Origin: Pseudonocardia autotrophica
Lineage (GTDB): Bacteria; Actinomycetota; Actinomycetes; Mycobacteriales; Pseudonocardiaceae
Assembly: GCF_003945385.1 (NCBI RefSeq)
Contig: NZ_AP018920.1
Location: 2,604,001 to 2,668,000 of the forward strand
Direction of reading: 5' to 3'
DNA: 64,000 nucleotides
Part shown: piece after piece, positions 8,803 to 17,675 of the stretch
Numbering within the stretch: the first letter of the stretch is position 1
Layout: every line of letters starts with the position of its first letter
Program-made: the position numbers and the translations under genes
The notes under the pieces: model-generated
Databases searched by the model: none
What the model saw: the letters and a program-made list of their open reading frames with translations, nothing else
What the model was told of the DNA's origin: nothing

Positions 8803-9672
8803 GTGTCCTCCCCACCGGCCCCGCCCGAGCGGGGCCTGCGCCATGTGACCGCGATCCGCTACGTCCTCCCGCTGCGTGAGGGCGGCTCGCTGCCCGGCCT
8901 GATGGAGGCCGACGATCTCGGCAGCTACGCGGTCAAGTTCACCGGCGCCGGTCAGGGCCGGTCGGTCCTGGTCAACGAGATCGTCGCCGGCGAGCTGGCC
9001 CGCGCGCTCGGGCTGCCGGTTCCGGAGATCGCGACGATCACCGTCGACGGGGGGCTCGGCCGTACCGAGCCGGACCAGGAGGTCCAGGAGCTGCTGCGGA
9101 AGTCCGCCGGGCTGAACCTGGCGATCGACTTCCTGCCCGGCGCGCTCGACCTGGACCCGCTGGCGTTCGACGTCGGTCCCGGGTTCGCCGGGCGGGTGCT
9201 GTGGTTCGACGCGCTGGTCGGCAACGTCGACCGGTCCTGGCGGAACTCGAACATGCTGCTGTGGCACCGGAGCCCGTACCTGATCGACCACGGCGCGACC
9301 CTCACCTTCGCGCACGACTGGGCGGCCGCGGGCCGGTTCCCGGTCCGCCCGTTCGACGCAGGCGACCACGTGCTGCTCGGCGCGCATCCGGACCTGGCCG
9401 CCGCGGACGCCGCGCTCGCCCCGCTGGTCACCGCGGAGCTGCTCGACGACGTGCTGGCGCTGGTACCCGACGAATGGCTCGACGGCGAGGACGGCTTCGA
9501 CTCCGCGGGCGCGGTCCGGGATGCCTACCGCGATGCCCTGCTCGGCCGGGTGGCGCAGCGGTCGTCCTGGCTGCCGGGGGTGGCCGAGACGATCGCGGCG
9601 GGCCGGCCGCGGCCGGTGGCCCGGGAGCCGCGGCACCCGTCGTGGCTGCGGATCGGCGGAGCCGGCCGATGA
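8803..9672 (+). CDS. HipA-like kinase-fold protein (HipA_2)
   Basis: A 289-residue protein of the stand-alone HipA-like kinase domain family. Kinase-like elements in order: YAVKFTGAGQG with candidate ATP-binding Lys45, NEIVAGELARALGL (Glu59), GNVDRSWRNSNML with candidate catalytic Asp143 and Asn150, and IDHG (Asp162) as metal-binding motif. It lacks the N-terminal region of true HipA toxins. GTG 8803 is the start. It overlaps the following DUF3037 gene by ATGA, a pairing I recall as conserved in bacteria. The substrate of any phosphorylation is unknown. Confidence 0.85.
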   Translation: MSSPPAPPERGLRHVTAIRYVLPLREGGSLPGLMEADDLGSYAVKFTGAGQGRSVLVNEIVAGELARALGLPVPEIATITVDGGLGRTEPDQEVQELLRKSAGLNLAIDFLPGALDLDPLAFDVGPGFAGRVLWFDALVGNVDRSWRNSNMLLWHRSPYLIDHGATLTFAHDWAAAGRFPVRPFDAGDHVLLGAHPDLAAADAALAPLVTAELLDDVLALVPDEWLDGEDGFDSAGAVRDAYRDALLGRVAQRSSWLPGVAETIAAGRPRPVAREPRHPSWLRIGGAGR

Positions 9673-10112
9673 GCGGCCCGGTCGGCTACGAGTACGCGCT
9701 GCTGCGGGTGGTCCCGCGGATCGAGCGCGGTGAGGCGATGAACGCCGGGGTGCTGCTGTACTGCCGCCCGCACGACGCCCTGGTGGTCCGGGTCGAGCTG
9801 GACCGGGACCGGCTCGCGGCGCTGGACTCGCACTGCGACGCCGATGCCGTCGCCGACGTGCTCGCGACGATCGCGGCGGTCGCCTCGGTCCCGGAGCCAC
9901 CGCGCTCGGACCGGCACGCCACCGGGGCGCTCGCCGCGCGCGGTCCCGGCGCCGGCGAGGACATCGGGCGCCGCTTCCGCCGGCTGACGACGGCGCGCAG
10001 CACCATCGTCGCCCCCGGCCCGGTGCACGCCGGCCTGACGACAGACCCGGTCGCCGAGGCCGACCGGCTGCTCGACCGCCTGGTCCGCCCGCCGGGCCCG
10101 CCGCGCGGCTGA
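9669..10112 (+). CDS. DUF3037-family protein
   Basis: 147 residues beginning YEYALLRVVPRIERGEAMNAGVLLYCR, a pattern typical of DUF3037. The function of the family is unknown; it is often coded beside HipA-like kinases, as here. ATG 9669 overlaps the kinase stop codon (ATGA), so the two are translationally coupled and probably act together. No DNA-binding motif is visible, so it does not look like a HipB-type antitoxin. Confidence 0.82.
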   Translation: MSGPVGYEYALLRVVPRIERGEAMNAGVLLYCRPHDALVVRVELDRDRLAALDSHCDADAVADVLATIAAVASVPEPPRSDRHATGALAARGPGAGEDIGRRFRRLTTARSTIVAPGPVHAGLTTDPVAEADRLLDRLVRPPGPPRG

Positions 10113-10400
10113 GCCCGCCCGCGACCCCGCTGCGTGGCTGAGTTCGCCCGCCGGGCCGGCCGCGCGGTGGGCCCCACCCGCGACCCCGCTGAGCTGCGGC
10201 CGGGCGGGTGGCGACGGCCCGGGCCCACGATCGGTGCGAGTCCCGGAGGCGGCCGGTGCGGCCGGTGTCGTGACCCCCGGTCCCGGCGTAACGTGCGGGC
10301 ACGCCGGGTGATCACGCGTGCTCCGTACGGATGCGTCACACTCCTCGTGCGATCCACCCGCCCGATCCACAGACCAGCGCGAGCACCGGGGGAGACGACG

Positions 10401-10880
10401 ATGTCCGAGGACGACCGGACCCGTGAGATGAGCCGGGACCCGCGCGTCCCGCGCCGCCCGGCGCTGCAGGCGAGCCGGCTGTGGGCCGGTGGCGTCGCGA
10501 CCGCGGTGATCGCCGCGCTGATCGCGATGGTCGGGTTCCTGATCGTGCGGGTGCTGCTGCAGATCCCGTACCTGGCACCGATCGAGGGCAACACGATCGG
10601 CGGCTGGGACGGCGCCGTGCAGCTCGCGATCGCCGCGGCGATCGCCGCGCTGGCGGCCACCGGGCTGGCCCAGCTCCTGCTGGTCGCGGTGCCCAGCCCG
10701 ATGGCCTACTTCGGCTGGATCGCCGGTCTGCTCACGGCGGTCGCGACGGTCTACCCGCTCGCGTTCTCCACCGAGCCGCTCACCGTGCGGATCGCGACCG
10801 GCGCGATCCACCTGGTGATCGGCATGGCGATCATCAGCCTGGTCACGACGACCGTGACCAGCGCGTCCACCCGTACCTGA
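10401..10880 (+). CDS. Four-TM membrane protein, DUF6069-like
   Basis: 159 residues with four hydrophobic segments (AGGVATAVIAALIAMVGFLI, LAIAAAIAALAATGLAQLLL, PMAYFGWIAGLLTAVATVY, TGAIHLVIGMAIISLV) behind a charged 30-residue N-terminus. It resembles the actinobacterial DUF6069 group of small membrane proteins. ATG 10401 follows a GGGGGAGA site. No function can be assigned. It is convergent with the P450 gene. Confidence 0.72.
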   Translation: MSEDDRTREMSRDPRVPRRPALQASRLWAGGVATAVIAALIAMVGFLIVRVLLQIPYLAPIEGNTIGGWDGAVQLAIAAAIAALAATGLAQLLLVAVPSPMAYFGWIAGLLTAVATVYPLAFSTEPLTVRIATGAIHLVIGMAIISLVTTTVTSASTRT

Positions 10881-10905
10881 GCCGGGTGCGGCTCCGGCGA
10901 CCGGG

Positions 10906-12255
10906 TCAGCCGACCGGCTCCGGCGCGCCGGTCCGGGCCTCGCCCAGCCGGACCGGGAGGCTGCGGTAGCCGCGCAGCACCCGGGTCCCGCGCAGCTCCG
11001 GCGGCCCGTCGCTGCGCAGGTCCGGGTAGCGGTCGAACAGCGCCCGCAGACCGACCTCGCCCTCCATCTTCGCCAGCGCCGCGCCGAGGCAGTAGTGGAT
11101 GCCCTGGCTGAACGCGACGTGCCGGTCCGCGTTCTCCCGGCCGACGTCGAACCGGTCGGGATCGGTGAACACCGCCGGGTCCCGGTTGGCCCCGCCGAGC
11201 TGGGTCAGCACCAGCGCGCCCCGCTTGACCGGGAAGCCGCACACCTCGGTGTCCCGGGCGGCGACCCGGCCGGTGCGCTGCACCGGGGAGTCGAAGCGCA
11301 GGATCTCGTCGACGGCGTTCGGCCAGAGCGACGGATCGGCGCGCAGCCGCTCCAGCTGGTCGGGGTGGGTCAGCAGCAGCCGGGTGCCGTTGCCGATCAG
11401 GTTGACGGTGGTCTCGAACCCGGCGGCGAGCAGCAGCAGCGCCAGCGACAGCAGCTCGTCGTGGGTGAGCCTGCCCTCCTCCTCGTCGTAGGCCTGGACC
11501 AGCGAGGACAGGATGCTGTCGTTCGGGGTGCGGCGCAGGTCGTCGAAGTGCCCGTCCATCCAGTCGGCCAGCGCGTCGATGTCCTTCTCCGAGCGCCGGA
11601 ACATCGGGTAGGTCAGGCCCATGTCGAGCGAGTAGGCGCCGCCCTCGCCCCAGCGCAGGAAGTCCTCGCGCATCTCCAGCGGGGCCCCGAGCATCTCGGC
11701 GATCACGGTGGCGGGCAGCAGCGAGGCGTACTGCTCGACGACGTCGGCGCGGCGGTGTGTCCCGCCGCCCGCACCCATGTCGTCGAGCAGGCTGGTGGCC
11801 ACCTCCTCGGTGCGCCCGCGCAGCCGGGTGATCGCCTTCGCGCTGAACGAGCGGGTGACCAGCTTGCGGATCCGGTTGTGGTCGGGCGGGTCGATGGAGA
11901 GCAGCGACGGCGGCTCGGCGGGCCCCAGCGGCCAGCTGCCGCCCGCCCGCAGTGCCGCCTTCAGCAGGCCGGGTGCGTTCTCCGGCATCCGCATTCCGAC
12001 GCAGAAGTCGGGGCTGCGCAGCACCTCGGTGGTGATCTCGTGGTCGACGGTGGTCCAGCTCAGCGCCGAGCGCACCATGCGGCCCTGCGACCGCATCGCC
12101 TCGTAGTGCGGGTACGGGTCCCGCACCGCCTCCGGATCGATGATCATCCGAGCGCCGAGGTCGCCCTTGCCCGCCTGGCGGGAGACCTCCCGCCGTACCG
12201 CTCCGTGCCGCAGCACCCACCGGATCCAGCGCCGTGCCCCGCGCGATCCCGCCAT
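10906..12255 (-). CDS. Cytochrome P450
   Basis: Soluble bacterial-class heme monooxygenase of 449 residues. I-helix oxygen-binding motif AGFETT (278-283), K-helix EILR (Glu317-Arg320), and heme-binding loop FSQGIHYCLGAALA with ligand Cys389 are all present. IDPPDHNRIRKLVTRSFS is the usual C-helix region. ATG 12255 is preferred over the upstream in-frame ATG 12285 because GGGGAGG lies five nt before it. The substrate is unknown, and no ferredoxin gene is adjacent; the FprA-like reductase at 18.6 kb could serve electron transfer, but this is speculative. Confidence 0.95.
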   Translation of the reverse strand: MAGSRGARRWIRWVLRHGAVRREVSRQAGKGDLGARMIIDPEAVRDPYPHYEAMRSQGRMVRSALSWTTVDHEITTEVLRSPDFCVGMRMPENAPGLLKAALRAGGSWPLGPAEPPSLLSIDPPDHNRIRKLVTRSFSAKAITRLRGRTEEVATSLLDDMGAGGGTHRRADVVEQYASLLPATVIAEMLGAPLEMREDFLRWGEGGAYSLDMGLTYPMFRRSEKDIDALADWMDGHFDDLRRTPNDSILSSLVQAYDEEEGRLTHDELLSLALLLLAAGFETTVNLIGNGTRLLLTHPDQLERLRADPSLWPNAVDEILRFDSPVQRTGRVAARDTEVCGFPVKRGALVLTQLGGANRDPAVFTDPDRFDVGRENADRHVAFSQGIHYCLGAALAKMEGEVGLRALFDRYPDLRSDGPPELRGTRVLRGYRSLPVRLGEARTGAPEPVG

Positions 12256-12304
12256 GTCGACCTCCCCGCGTCGTGTCCCCGTCATCGAAGTCCGAGTCCG
12301 AGGC

Positions 12305-12329
12305 TACCGGCAGTAAGCTACTCGGGGTA
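12305..12329. promoter_or_regulatory. Imperfect inverted repeat between P450 and phosphoesterase genes
   Basis: TACCGGCAGTA (12305-12315) and TACTCGGGGTA (12319-12329) are inverted with 9 of 11 positions pairing, separated by AGC. It sits in the divergent promoter region. Candidate operator; the regulator is not adjacent. Confidence 0.4.
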
Positions 12330-12388
12330 AGGAACGTTTCGGCCATCCCCGTCCGAACCGGGCGGGCCCGGCGGGTACTACTGGTGAG

Positions 12389-13261
12389 GTGGCAGCCCAC
12401 AACGGCCCGCGCCTGCTCGCGGTGAGCGACCTGCACGTCCGGCACGCCGAGAACCGGGCGATCGCCGATGCGCTGGCCCCGGCCCATCCGGACGACTGGC
12501 TGATCGTCGCGGGCGACGTCGACGAGCGCGTCGAGGGCGTCGTCGGCACCCTGGCGGCGCTGCGCGAGCGGTTCTCCACGGTGCTCTGGACGCCCGGCAA
12601 CCACGAGCTCTGGACCCGCGCCAAGAACGCCAGGGCGGAGGAGGTGGAGCAGCTCGCCGGCGTGGCCCGCTACGACGAGCTGGTCCGCCGCTGCCGCGAG
12701 ATCGGTGTGCACACCCCGGAGGACCCGTACCCGGTGTGGGACGGGCCGGGGGGACCGGCCACCGTGGCGCCGCTGTTCGTGCCCTACGACTACTCGTTCC
12801 TGCCCGCAGGCACCTCCACCTCGGCCGAAGGGCTGGCCGCGGCGTACGCGGCCGGGGTGGTGTGCACCGACGAACACCTGATGTACCCGGATCCCTATCC
12901 GACCCGGGAGGCGTGGAGCGTGGCCCGGGTGGCGGCCACGACGGAGCGCCTCGACGCGCTCGACGAGACCCTCCCGACGGTGCTGGTCAACCACTGGCCG
13001 CTGGTCCGCGAGCCCTGCGACGTGCTGCATTACCCGGAGTTCGCGCTGTGGTGCGGCACCACGGCGACCGCCGACTGGCACCTGCGCTACCGGGCGGTGG
13101 CCGTCGTGCACGGGCACCTGCACATCCCGCGGACGGTGACCGTCGACGGGGTCCCGTTCGTCGAGGTCTCGCTCGGCTACCCGCGCGAGTGGCGCCGGCA
13201 CTCCGAGCGGATCGGGGGCCACTTCCCGGAGCTGTTGCCGCGCACGGTGCTCGGCGGCTGA
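12389..13261 (+). CDS. Calcineurin-like metallophosphoesterase
   Basis: 290-residue phosphoesterase. The metal-binding motifs appear in order: SDLHV (Asp14, His16), GDVDE (Asp43), GNHELW, NHWPLV and GHLHIP. There is no signal peptide or membrane segment, so it is probably cytosolic. GTG 12389 begins the frame; the ribosome-binding site is weak. The substrate cannot be predicted (the family includes nucleotidases, nucleases and protein phosphatases). Divergent from the P450 gene. Confidence 0.9.
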   Translation: MAAHNGPRLLAVSDLHVRHAENRAIADALAPAHPDDWLIVAGDVDERVEGVVGTLAALRERFSTVLWTPGNHELWTRAKNARAEEVEQLAGVARYDELVRRCREIGVHTPEDPYPVWDGPGGPATVAPLFVPYDYSFLPAGTSTSAEGLAAAYAAGVVCTDEHLMYPDPYPTREAWSVARVAATTERLDALDETLPTVLVNHWPLVREPCDVLHYPEFALWCGTTATADWHLRYRAVAVVHGHLHIPRTVTVDGVPFVEVSLGYPREWRRHSERIGGHFPELLPRTVLGG

Positions 13262-13274
13262 TGGCCGACTCGAC

Positions 13275-13293
13275 TTCGGTTAGGCTGCGCTCA
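13275..13293 (+). promoter_or_regulatory. DtxR/IdeR-type iron box upstream of the siderophore-binding protein
   Basis: TTCGGTTAGGCTGCGCTCA matches 14 of 19 positions of the TWAGGTWAGSCTWACCTWA iron box. CATAAT at 13292-13297 could serve as the -10 element, and the start codon is at 13324. Iron-dependent repression is inferred. Confidence 0.65.
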
Positions 13294-13323
13294 TAATCGG
13301 AGATCGAACAGCGGGAGCGGCCG

Positions 13324-14367
13324 ATGTCTGCAGTGTCCTCCGGGAACGCCCTCACCTTCTTGTCGCCGACCGAGGTCGACCACCGGTGGGTGGCACTGGT
13401 CGACGAGCTGAGCCGGCGCGGCCTCCTCGTCGGGGCCGCCGGCATGGCGGCGCTGCTGGCCGGTTGCGGGCGCTCGGGGGCCGGGCCGGTGGGGGAGCGG
13501 ACCGGGGAGACGGTCCGGGCGGAGACGCCGTTCGGGACGTTCGACGTGCCACTTGCCCCGGAGCGCGTGGTCGTGCTGGAGGGCCGTCAGGACCTCGAGA
13601 CCGCGGTCGTGCTGGAGCTGCCCCGCCCAGTCGGTCTGGGTGACAACGCCGTCGACGAGCGGGGCCGGACGGCAGGCTTCCTCGGCTTCGACGCCGACGG
13701 GATCCAGCTGATGCCCGGTGGTGAGGTGGACCTGGAGGCGGTGCTGGCTCTGCAGCCCGACCTGATCGTCGGGCGGGCCAGCAACATCGAGCCGGTGGCC
13801 GAGCAGCTGGCCCGGATCGCACCGCTCGTCCCGGCCGAGATCGACGAGACGACCTGGCGGCCGGACCTGGAGGCCGCGGGCCGGTGGACCGGCCGGAGCG
13901 CGCAGGTCGACGCGGCGATCGCCCGCTACGAGGCACTCGTCGCCGAGGTCCGGGAGCGGCACGCCGCCGCGCTGGGCACCGCTCTCGCCGTCGTGCTGCA
14001 GCCGGGCGAGGACGGCGCGTGGTACAGCTCCCCGTCCGACGGGTTCCTGCTCCAGGGGCGGACGCTGCGCGAGCTCGGCGGTCGACCGTTGCCCGCGGTC
14101 GAGGCGGTCGCACCCCCCACGCCCGGTGGGATGTCGGAGTTCAGTGCCGAACAGCTCGGCCTGCTGACCGACGCCGACGTGCTGATGGTCGCCTCGTTCA
14201 CCGAGGGGCAGCGGGCGGGGCTGGAGGCGAGCCCGCTGTGGTCGCGGCTCCCCGCGGTGCGGGCCGGCCGGGTTGTGCACACCGACATCCGGACGAACCG
14301 GGGCTCGGTGCTCGCGGCGGGCGAGTGCGCCCGGCTGTGGGACCGGGCGTACTCACTGCTCCGCTGA
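13324..14367 (+). CDS. Iron-siderophore ABC transporter substrate-binding lipoprotein
   Basis: 347 residues. A twin-arginine-type lipoprotein signal (SRRGLLVGAAGMAALLAGC, lipidated Cys48) is followed by a class-III periplasmic-binding fold typical of siderophore receptors: TPFGTFDVPLAPERVVVLEGR, LALQPDLIVGR, IARYEALVAEV. The 20 residues before the signal are unusual, so a later start (GTG 13390) is possible. However, ATG 13324 has a GGGAGCGG site and lies 31 nt after the iron box. It meets the ABC transporter gene tail-to-tail with a 15-bp overlap and is probably part of the same uptake system. Confidence 0.9.
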   Translation: MSAVSSGNALTFLSPTEVDHRWVALVDELSRRGLLVGAAGMAALLAGCGRSGAGPVGERTGETVRAETPFGTFDVPLAPERVVVLEGRQDLETAVVLELPRPVGLGDNAVDERGRTAGFLGFDADGIQLMPGGEVDLEAVLALQPDLIVGRASNIEPVAEQLARIAPLVPAEIDETTWRPDLEAAGRWTGRSAQVDAAIARYEALVAEVRERHAAALGTALAVVLQPGEDGAWYSSPSDGFLLQGRTLRELGGRPLPAVEAVAPPTPGGMSEFSAEQLGLLTDADVLMVASFTEGQRAGLEASPLWSRLPAVRAGRVVHTDIRTNRGSVLAAGECARLWDRAYSLLR

Positions 14368-16011
14368 TCCGGCTGCGGGTACCGGTCGCAGGCGCCCCCG
14401 GTCGAGCAGCACGGCCCGGTCGCACCGGGCCACCGTCTCCGGGCGGTGCGCGATCACCAGCACCGCCCGGCCGGTCAGCACCCGGTCGAGGGCGGCGTCG
14501 ACCCGGGCCGAGACGTCCGGGTCCAGCGCGGCGGTGGCCTCGTCGAGGATCACCGCCGCCGGGTCGGCGAGCAGCACCGCGGCGAGCACCACGAGCTGGG
14601 CGTGCCCGTCGGCGAGGGTGCGTGCGTCGTCGTCGGGATGCACCCGGCTCCCGGCGACCTCGCGCAGCGCCTGCTCGGCGGCGCTGCCGGACGCCTCCGG
14701 GGCGAGCAGTCGCAGGATGTCGCCGACCGTGCCGGGCAGCCGCAGCCCCTCCTGCGGCACGAACAGGATCGTGCGGCCGATCTCGGCCGGGTCGGTGTCT
14801 CGCAGGTCCACACCGCCGAACCGCACGGACCCCGAGCCGGGATCGGCCCAGCGCACCAGCAGCCTGGCGACGGTCGATTTCCCGGCGCCGGTCGCGCCGG
14901 TCAGCGCCACCCGCTCGCCGGCCCGGATCCGCAGCGTCACCCCGTCGAGGGCCGGGCGATCCGGGGTGTAGCCGAACCGGACGTCGTCCAGCTCGAGATC
15001 GCCGGTGGCCGGCAGCGGACGGACCGGTCGGTCCGCCGGCGTGGCGATCGTGGCCGGCTCGCGTACGACGGCGGCGATCCGGTCGAGCGCCGCGGCCGCG
15101 GCCTGTAACAGGTCGACCCACGTCGAGAGCTGCCGCAGCGGTCCGAACACCTGGCCCAGCGCGAGCGCGAAGGTCACCACGATCCCGAGCCCGATCGCAT
15201 CGGTGATCGTCATCGCGCCGCCGATGCAGATCACCGCGACCACGACCAGACCCTCGACGCCGACCAGGAGCGGGAAGAACCGGTTGCGCGCCCGCATGGC
15301 CCGGAACTCGGTGCCGAGATAGCGGTCGTGCCGGGCCATCAGCCCGGTCCGGCGGTCGTCGTCGCGGCCGAGCGCGACCGCCGTCCGGGCGCCGTGCAGG
15401 TCCTCGGTCAACCGGCCGACGGTCGCGGCCAGCTCACGGCGCTGGTCGGCATAGGCCGGCCCGGAGACCCGGCGGAAGTGCACCGCCGCCACCAGCACGA
15501 ACGGAAGGCCGGCCAGCACGACGGCGGTGAGCACCGGGGACAGCACCAGCATCATCACCACGACCCACACGAACAGCGCCGTGGACGCCACGATCTCGGG
15601 GACGGCGTCCCGGCAGGCGATCCGCAGCGCGTCGACATCGACGGTCAGGACGGACAGCAGCGACCCCGGCGGATGCCGCTCGGAGATCAGCGGGTTCCGC
15701 GCGCCGACCGCCGAGTGCACGTCGCGGCGGGCGGCGGCGAGCACGTCCTCGGCGATCCGGTGCGCGAGCCAGGTCCGGAGACCGAGCAGCGCGGCCGCGA
15801 CGCCGCCGGCACCGGCCACCCCGGCGAGGAACGGGAGGGCCCCCTCGACCGTCCCGCCGCCGGCGAGCAGATCGACGGCCCGGCCGGTCAGCAGCGGTAC
15901 CGCCGCGGTCGCCGCCGAGCCGACGAGCACGACCGCGGCCAGCGTGACCAGCCGTGGACCCGAACCCCGGGCCCAGCGCCGGACCAGCGCGCGTGGGCGG
16001 GGCGCGGTCAC
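14353..16011 (-). CDS. ABC transporter half (TM-NBD) with degenerate signature motif, IrtB-like
   Basis: 552 residues: six TM segments (about 20-300) fused to a nucleotide-binding domain. Walker A GATGAGKST (372-380), Q-loop Gln420, Walker B VILDE (Glu491) and H-loop His522 are intact. The signature LSGGQ is replaced by LADGHAQ (466-472). GTG 16011 overlaps the stop codon of the partner gene (GTGA). The degeneracy is complementary to that partner, so the two are expected to form an obligate heterodimer with one catalytic site. Context (FhuF-like reductase, binding protein, iron boxes) suggests siderophore transport, as for mycobacterial IrtAB. Confidence 0.92.
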   Translation of the reverse strand: MTAPRPRALVRRWARGSGPRLVTLAAVVLVGSAATAAVPLLTGRAVDLLAGGGTVEGALPFLAGVAGAGGVAAALLGLRTWLAHRIAEDVLAAARRDVHSAVGARNPLISERHPPGSLLSVLTVDVDALRIACRDAVPEIVASTALFVWVVVMMLVLSPVLTAVVLAGLPFVLVAAVHFRRVSGPAYADQRRELAATVGRLTEDLHGARTAVALGRDDDRRTGLMARHDRYLGTEFRAMRARNRFFPLLVGVEGLVVVAVICIGGAMTITDAIGLGIVVTFALALGQVFGPLRQLSTWVDLLQAAAAALDRIAAVVREPATIATPADRPVRPLPATGDLELDDVRFGYTPDRPALDGVTLRIRAGERVALTGATGAGKSTVARLLVRWADPGSGSVRFGGVDLRDTDPAEIGRTILFVPQEGLRLPGTVGDILRLLAPEASGSAAEQALREVAGSRVHPDDDARTLADGHAQLVVLAAVLLADPAAVILDEATAALDPDVSARVDAALDRVLTGRAVLVIAHRPETVARCDRAVLLDRGRLRPVPAAGSAEQ

Positions 16012-17675
16012 CGGGGGACTCCCTCGGACCGTTCACCGGGGCGCAGGTCGATCTCCCGGTCGGCCCATCCGGCGACCTGCGGGTCGGTCGTGAGCAGCAC
16101 GGTCGTCCGGCCGCGGTCGCGCAGGCCGCGCACGACGGCGGAGGCGGTGTTCGCATCGAGTGCTGCGGTCACGTCGGTGCACACCAGCACGGTGGGATCG
16201 GCGACGAGCGCGCGCGCCAGTGCGATCCGCTGCCGCTGTCCGCCGGACAGCGTCGTCGCGCCCGGTGGCAGTGCGGTACCGAGCCCGTCCGGGACGACGC
16301 CGAGCACCTCGTCGGCCCGGCTGCGGGCCAGCGCGGCCGCGACGTCGCCGTGGGAGGCGTCCGGCCTGGCGAAGGTGACGGACTCCCCGATCGTGCCGGA
16401 GAACAGGAACGCGGACCGACCGACCTCGCCGATCTCGGCGAGCGGGCGGCCGGTGACGTCGACGCCGTCCAGCCGCACCCGCCCGCCGTCGGGGGCACGG
16501 CGTCCGGTGAGTACCTCGGCGAGCTCGGGGAGGCCGTCGTCGGTCCCACCGAGGACTGCGCACACCGTCCCCGGTGCGATGTCCAGGTCCAGCCCGTGGA
16601 TCCGGGTGCCTGCCACGGTCAGGCCCTCGGCCCGCAGGTGCCGCCCGGCGGGGCCTGCGGGCGGCAGCTCGGGCCCGGTCCGGGCACGGTGTGGTTGCGG
16701 CACGGCGGACTCGATGCGGGCGGCGGAGGCGAGCGCGCCGCGCCACTCTGCGACGAAGGCCCCGATCTGGGAGAGCAACGGACCCAGGTACACCACATAG
16801 GACGCGGCGGCGACCAGCTCCCCGACGCTGATCCGGTCCGCGGCGAGCAGCCGTGCGCCGACGAGCAGCACGGCGACGGCGGCGACCACCCGCAGCAGCT
16901 CGACCACCGGGAGCAGGAGCGAACGGAGCCTGCCCAGGCGTAGTCCGTCCCGCCGGGCGGCCCCGACGGCGTCGTCCCAGCGGGCGTGCAGTGCGCCGAC
17001 CGCGCCCATCCCGTGCACGATCCGGTCGTTGTCCAGTCCGGCCTCGGCCAGCGTGCTCAACGCGGCCGCGGAGCGCTGCGCGGCCCGGGCGGCGTCCTGC
17101 AGGCGCCGGCTCCACCACCAGAACGCGATCCCGACCGGCAGCAGCGGGACCAGCACGGCGGCGGCGAGCAGCGGGTCGATCAGGACGAGCGTCCCGGTGA
17201 CGGCGGCGGTGGAGACCAGACAGGCCATCGTGGACGGGGTGAAGTCGACCATCCCGCCGACCGTGTCGACGTCGGAGGTGGACCGGGCCACCAGGTCACC
17301 GGGGGAGCGGCCGGTACCGGCGGGTTCGGCGCGGTGCGCCCGGGCCAGCAGGTCCTCACGCAGCCGCAGCGAGATCTGGACGGCGGGGATGATCGCGAAC
17401 CGGTGCCGTAGCGCGGTCAGTGTCATCTCGATCACGCAGAGCCCGACGAGCACCGCCGACCAGGCGCCGAGCGCCCACGGGTCACGGCCGACGATGCCCT
17501 GGTCAACTGCGGCCGCCACCACCAGCGGGGCGAGCACCTGAGCGCCCTGCCAGCCGACGCCGAAGCCCCATCCGGCGAGCACGGCCCGGCCGCGGAGCCG
17601 GTAGGCCGCGACGAGCGTGCGCAGCGGCGAGCGGGCCGGCGTGGTTCGTGCGCGCCGGGTGCGCTGTGTTCTCAC
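16008..17675 (-). CDS. ABC transporter half (TM-NBD) with degenerate Walker motifs, IrtA-like
   Basis: 555 residues: six TM segments (about 30-310) plus an NBD. Signature LSGGQRQRIALARAL (from 476) is perfect. Walker A is GGTDDGLPE (376-384) with Leu382 in place of the invariant lysine. Walker B ends VLVCTD, without the DE pair; the Q-loop Gln has become Arg and the H-loop His has become Thr (about 530). This half therefore cannot hydrolyse ATP alone and complements the downstream half. It lacks the siderophore-interacting reductase domain found in mycobacterial IrtA; that job may fall to the FhuF-like gene upstream. GTG 17675 overlaps the FhuF-like stop. Confidence 0.92.
   Translation of the reverse strand: MRTQRTRRARTTPARSPLRTLVAAYRLRGRAVLAGWGFGVGWQGAQVLAPLVVAAAVDQGIVGRDPWALGAWSAVLVGLCVIEMTLTALRHRFAIIPAVQISLRLREDLLARAHRAEPAGTGRSPGDLVARSTSDVDTVGGMVDFTPSTMACLVSTAAVTGTLVLIDPLLAAAVLVPLLPVGIAFWWWSRRLQDAARAAQRSAAALSTLAEAGLDNDRIVHGMGAVGALHARWDDAVGAARRDGLRLGRLRSLLLPVVELLRVVAAVAVLLVGARLLAADRISVGELVAAASYVVYLGPLLSQIGAFVAEWRGALASAARIESAVPQPHRARTGPELPPAGPAGRHLRAEGLTVAGTRIHGLDLDIAPGTVCAVLGGTDDGLPELAEVLTGRRAPDGGRVRLDGVDVTGRPLAEIGEVGRSAFLFSGTIGESVTFARPDASHGDVAAALARSRADEVLGVVPDGLGTALPPGATTLSGGQRQRIALARALVADPTVLVCTDVTAALDANTASAVVRGLRDRGRTTVLLTTDPQVAGWADREIDLRPGERSEGVPR

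Noticed and set aside
10751..13222. 823-codon minus-strand frame across the P450 and phosphoesterase genes
   Set aside because: It crosses two recognised genes in other frames and reads as repetitive Arg/Gly/Ala sequence.
14273..14971. Frames antisense to the ABC half
   Set aside because: Low-complexity Ser/Arg product mirroring the NBD coding sequence.
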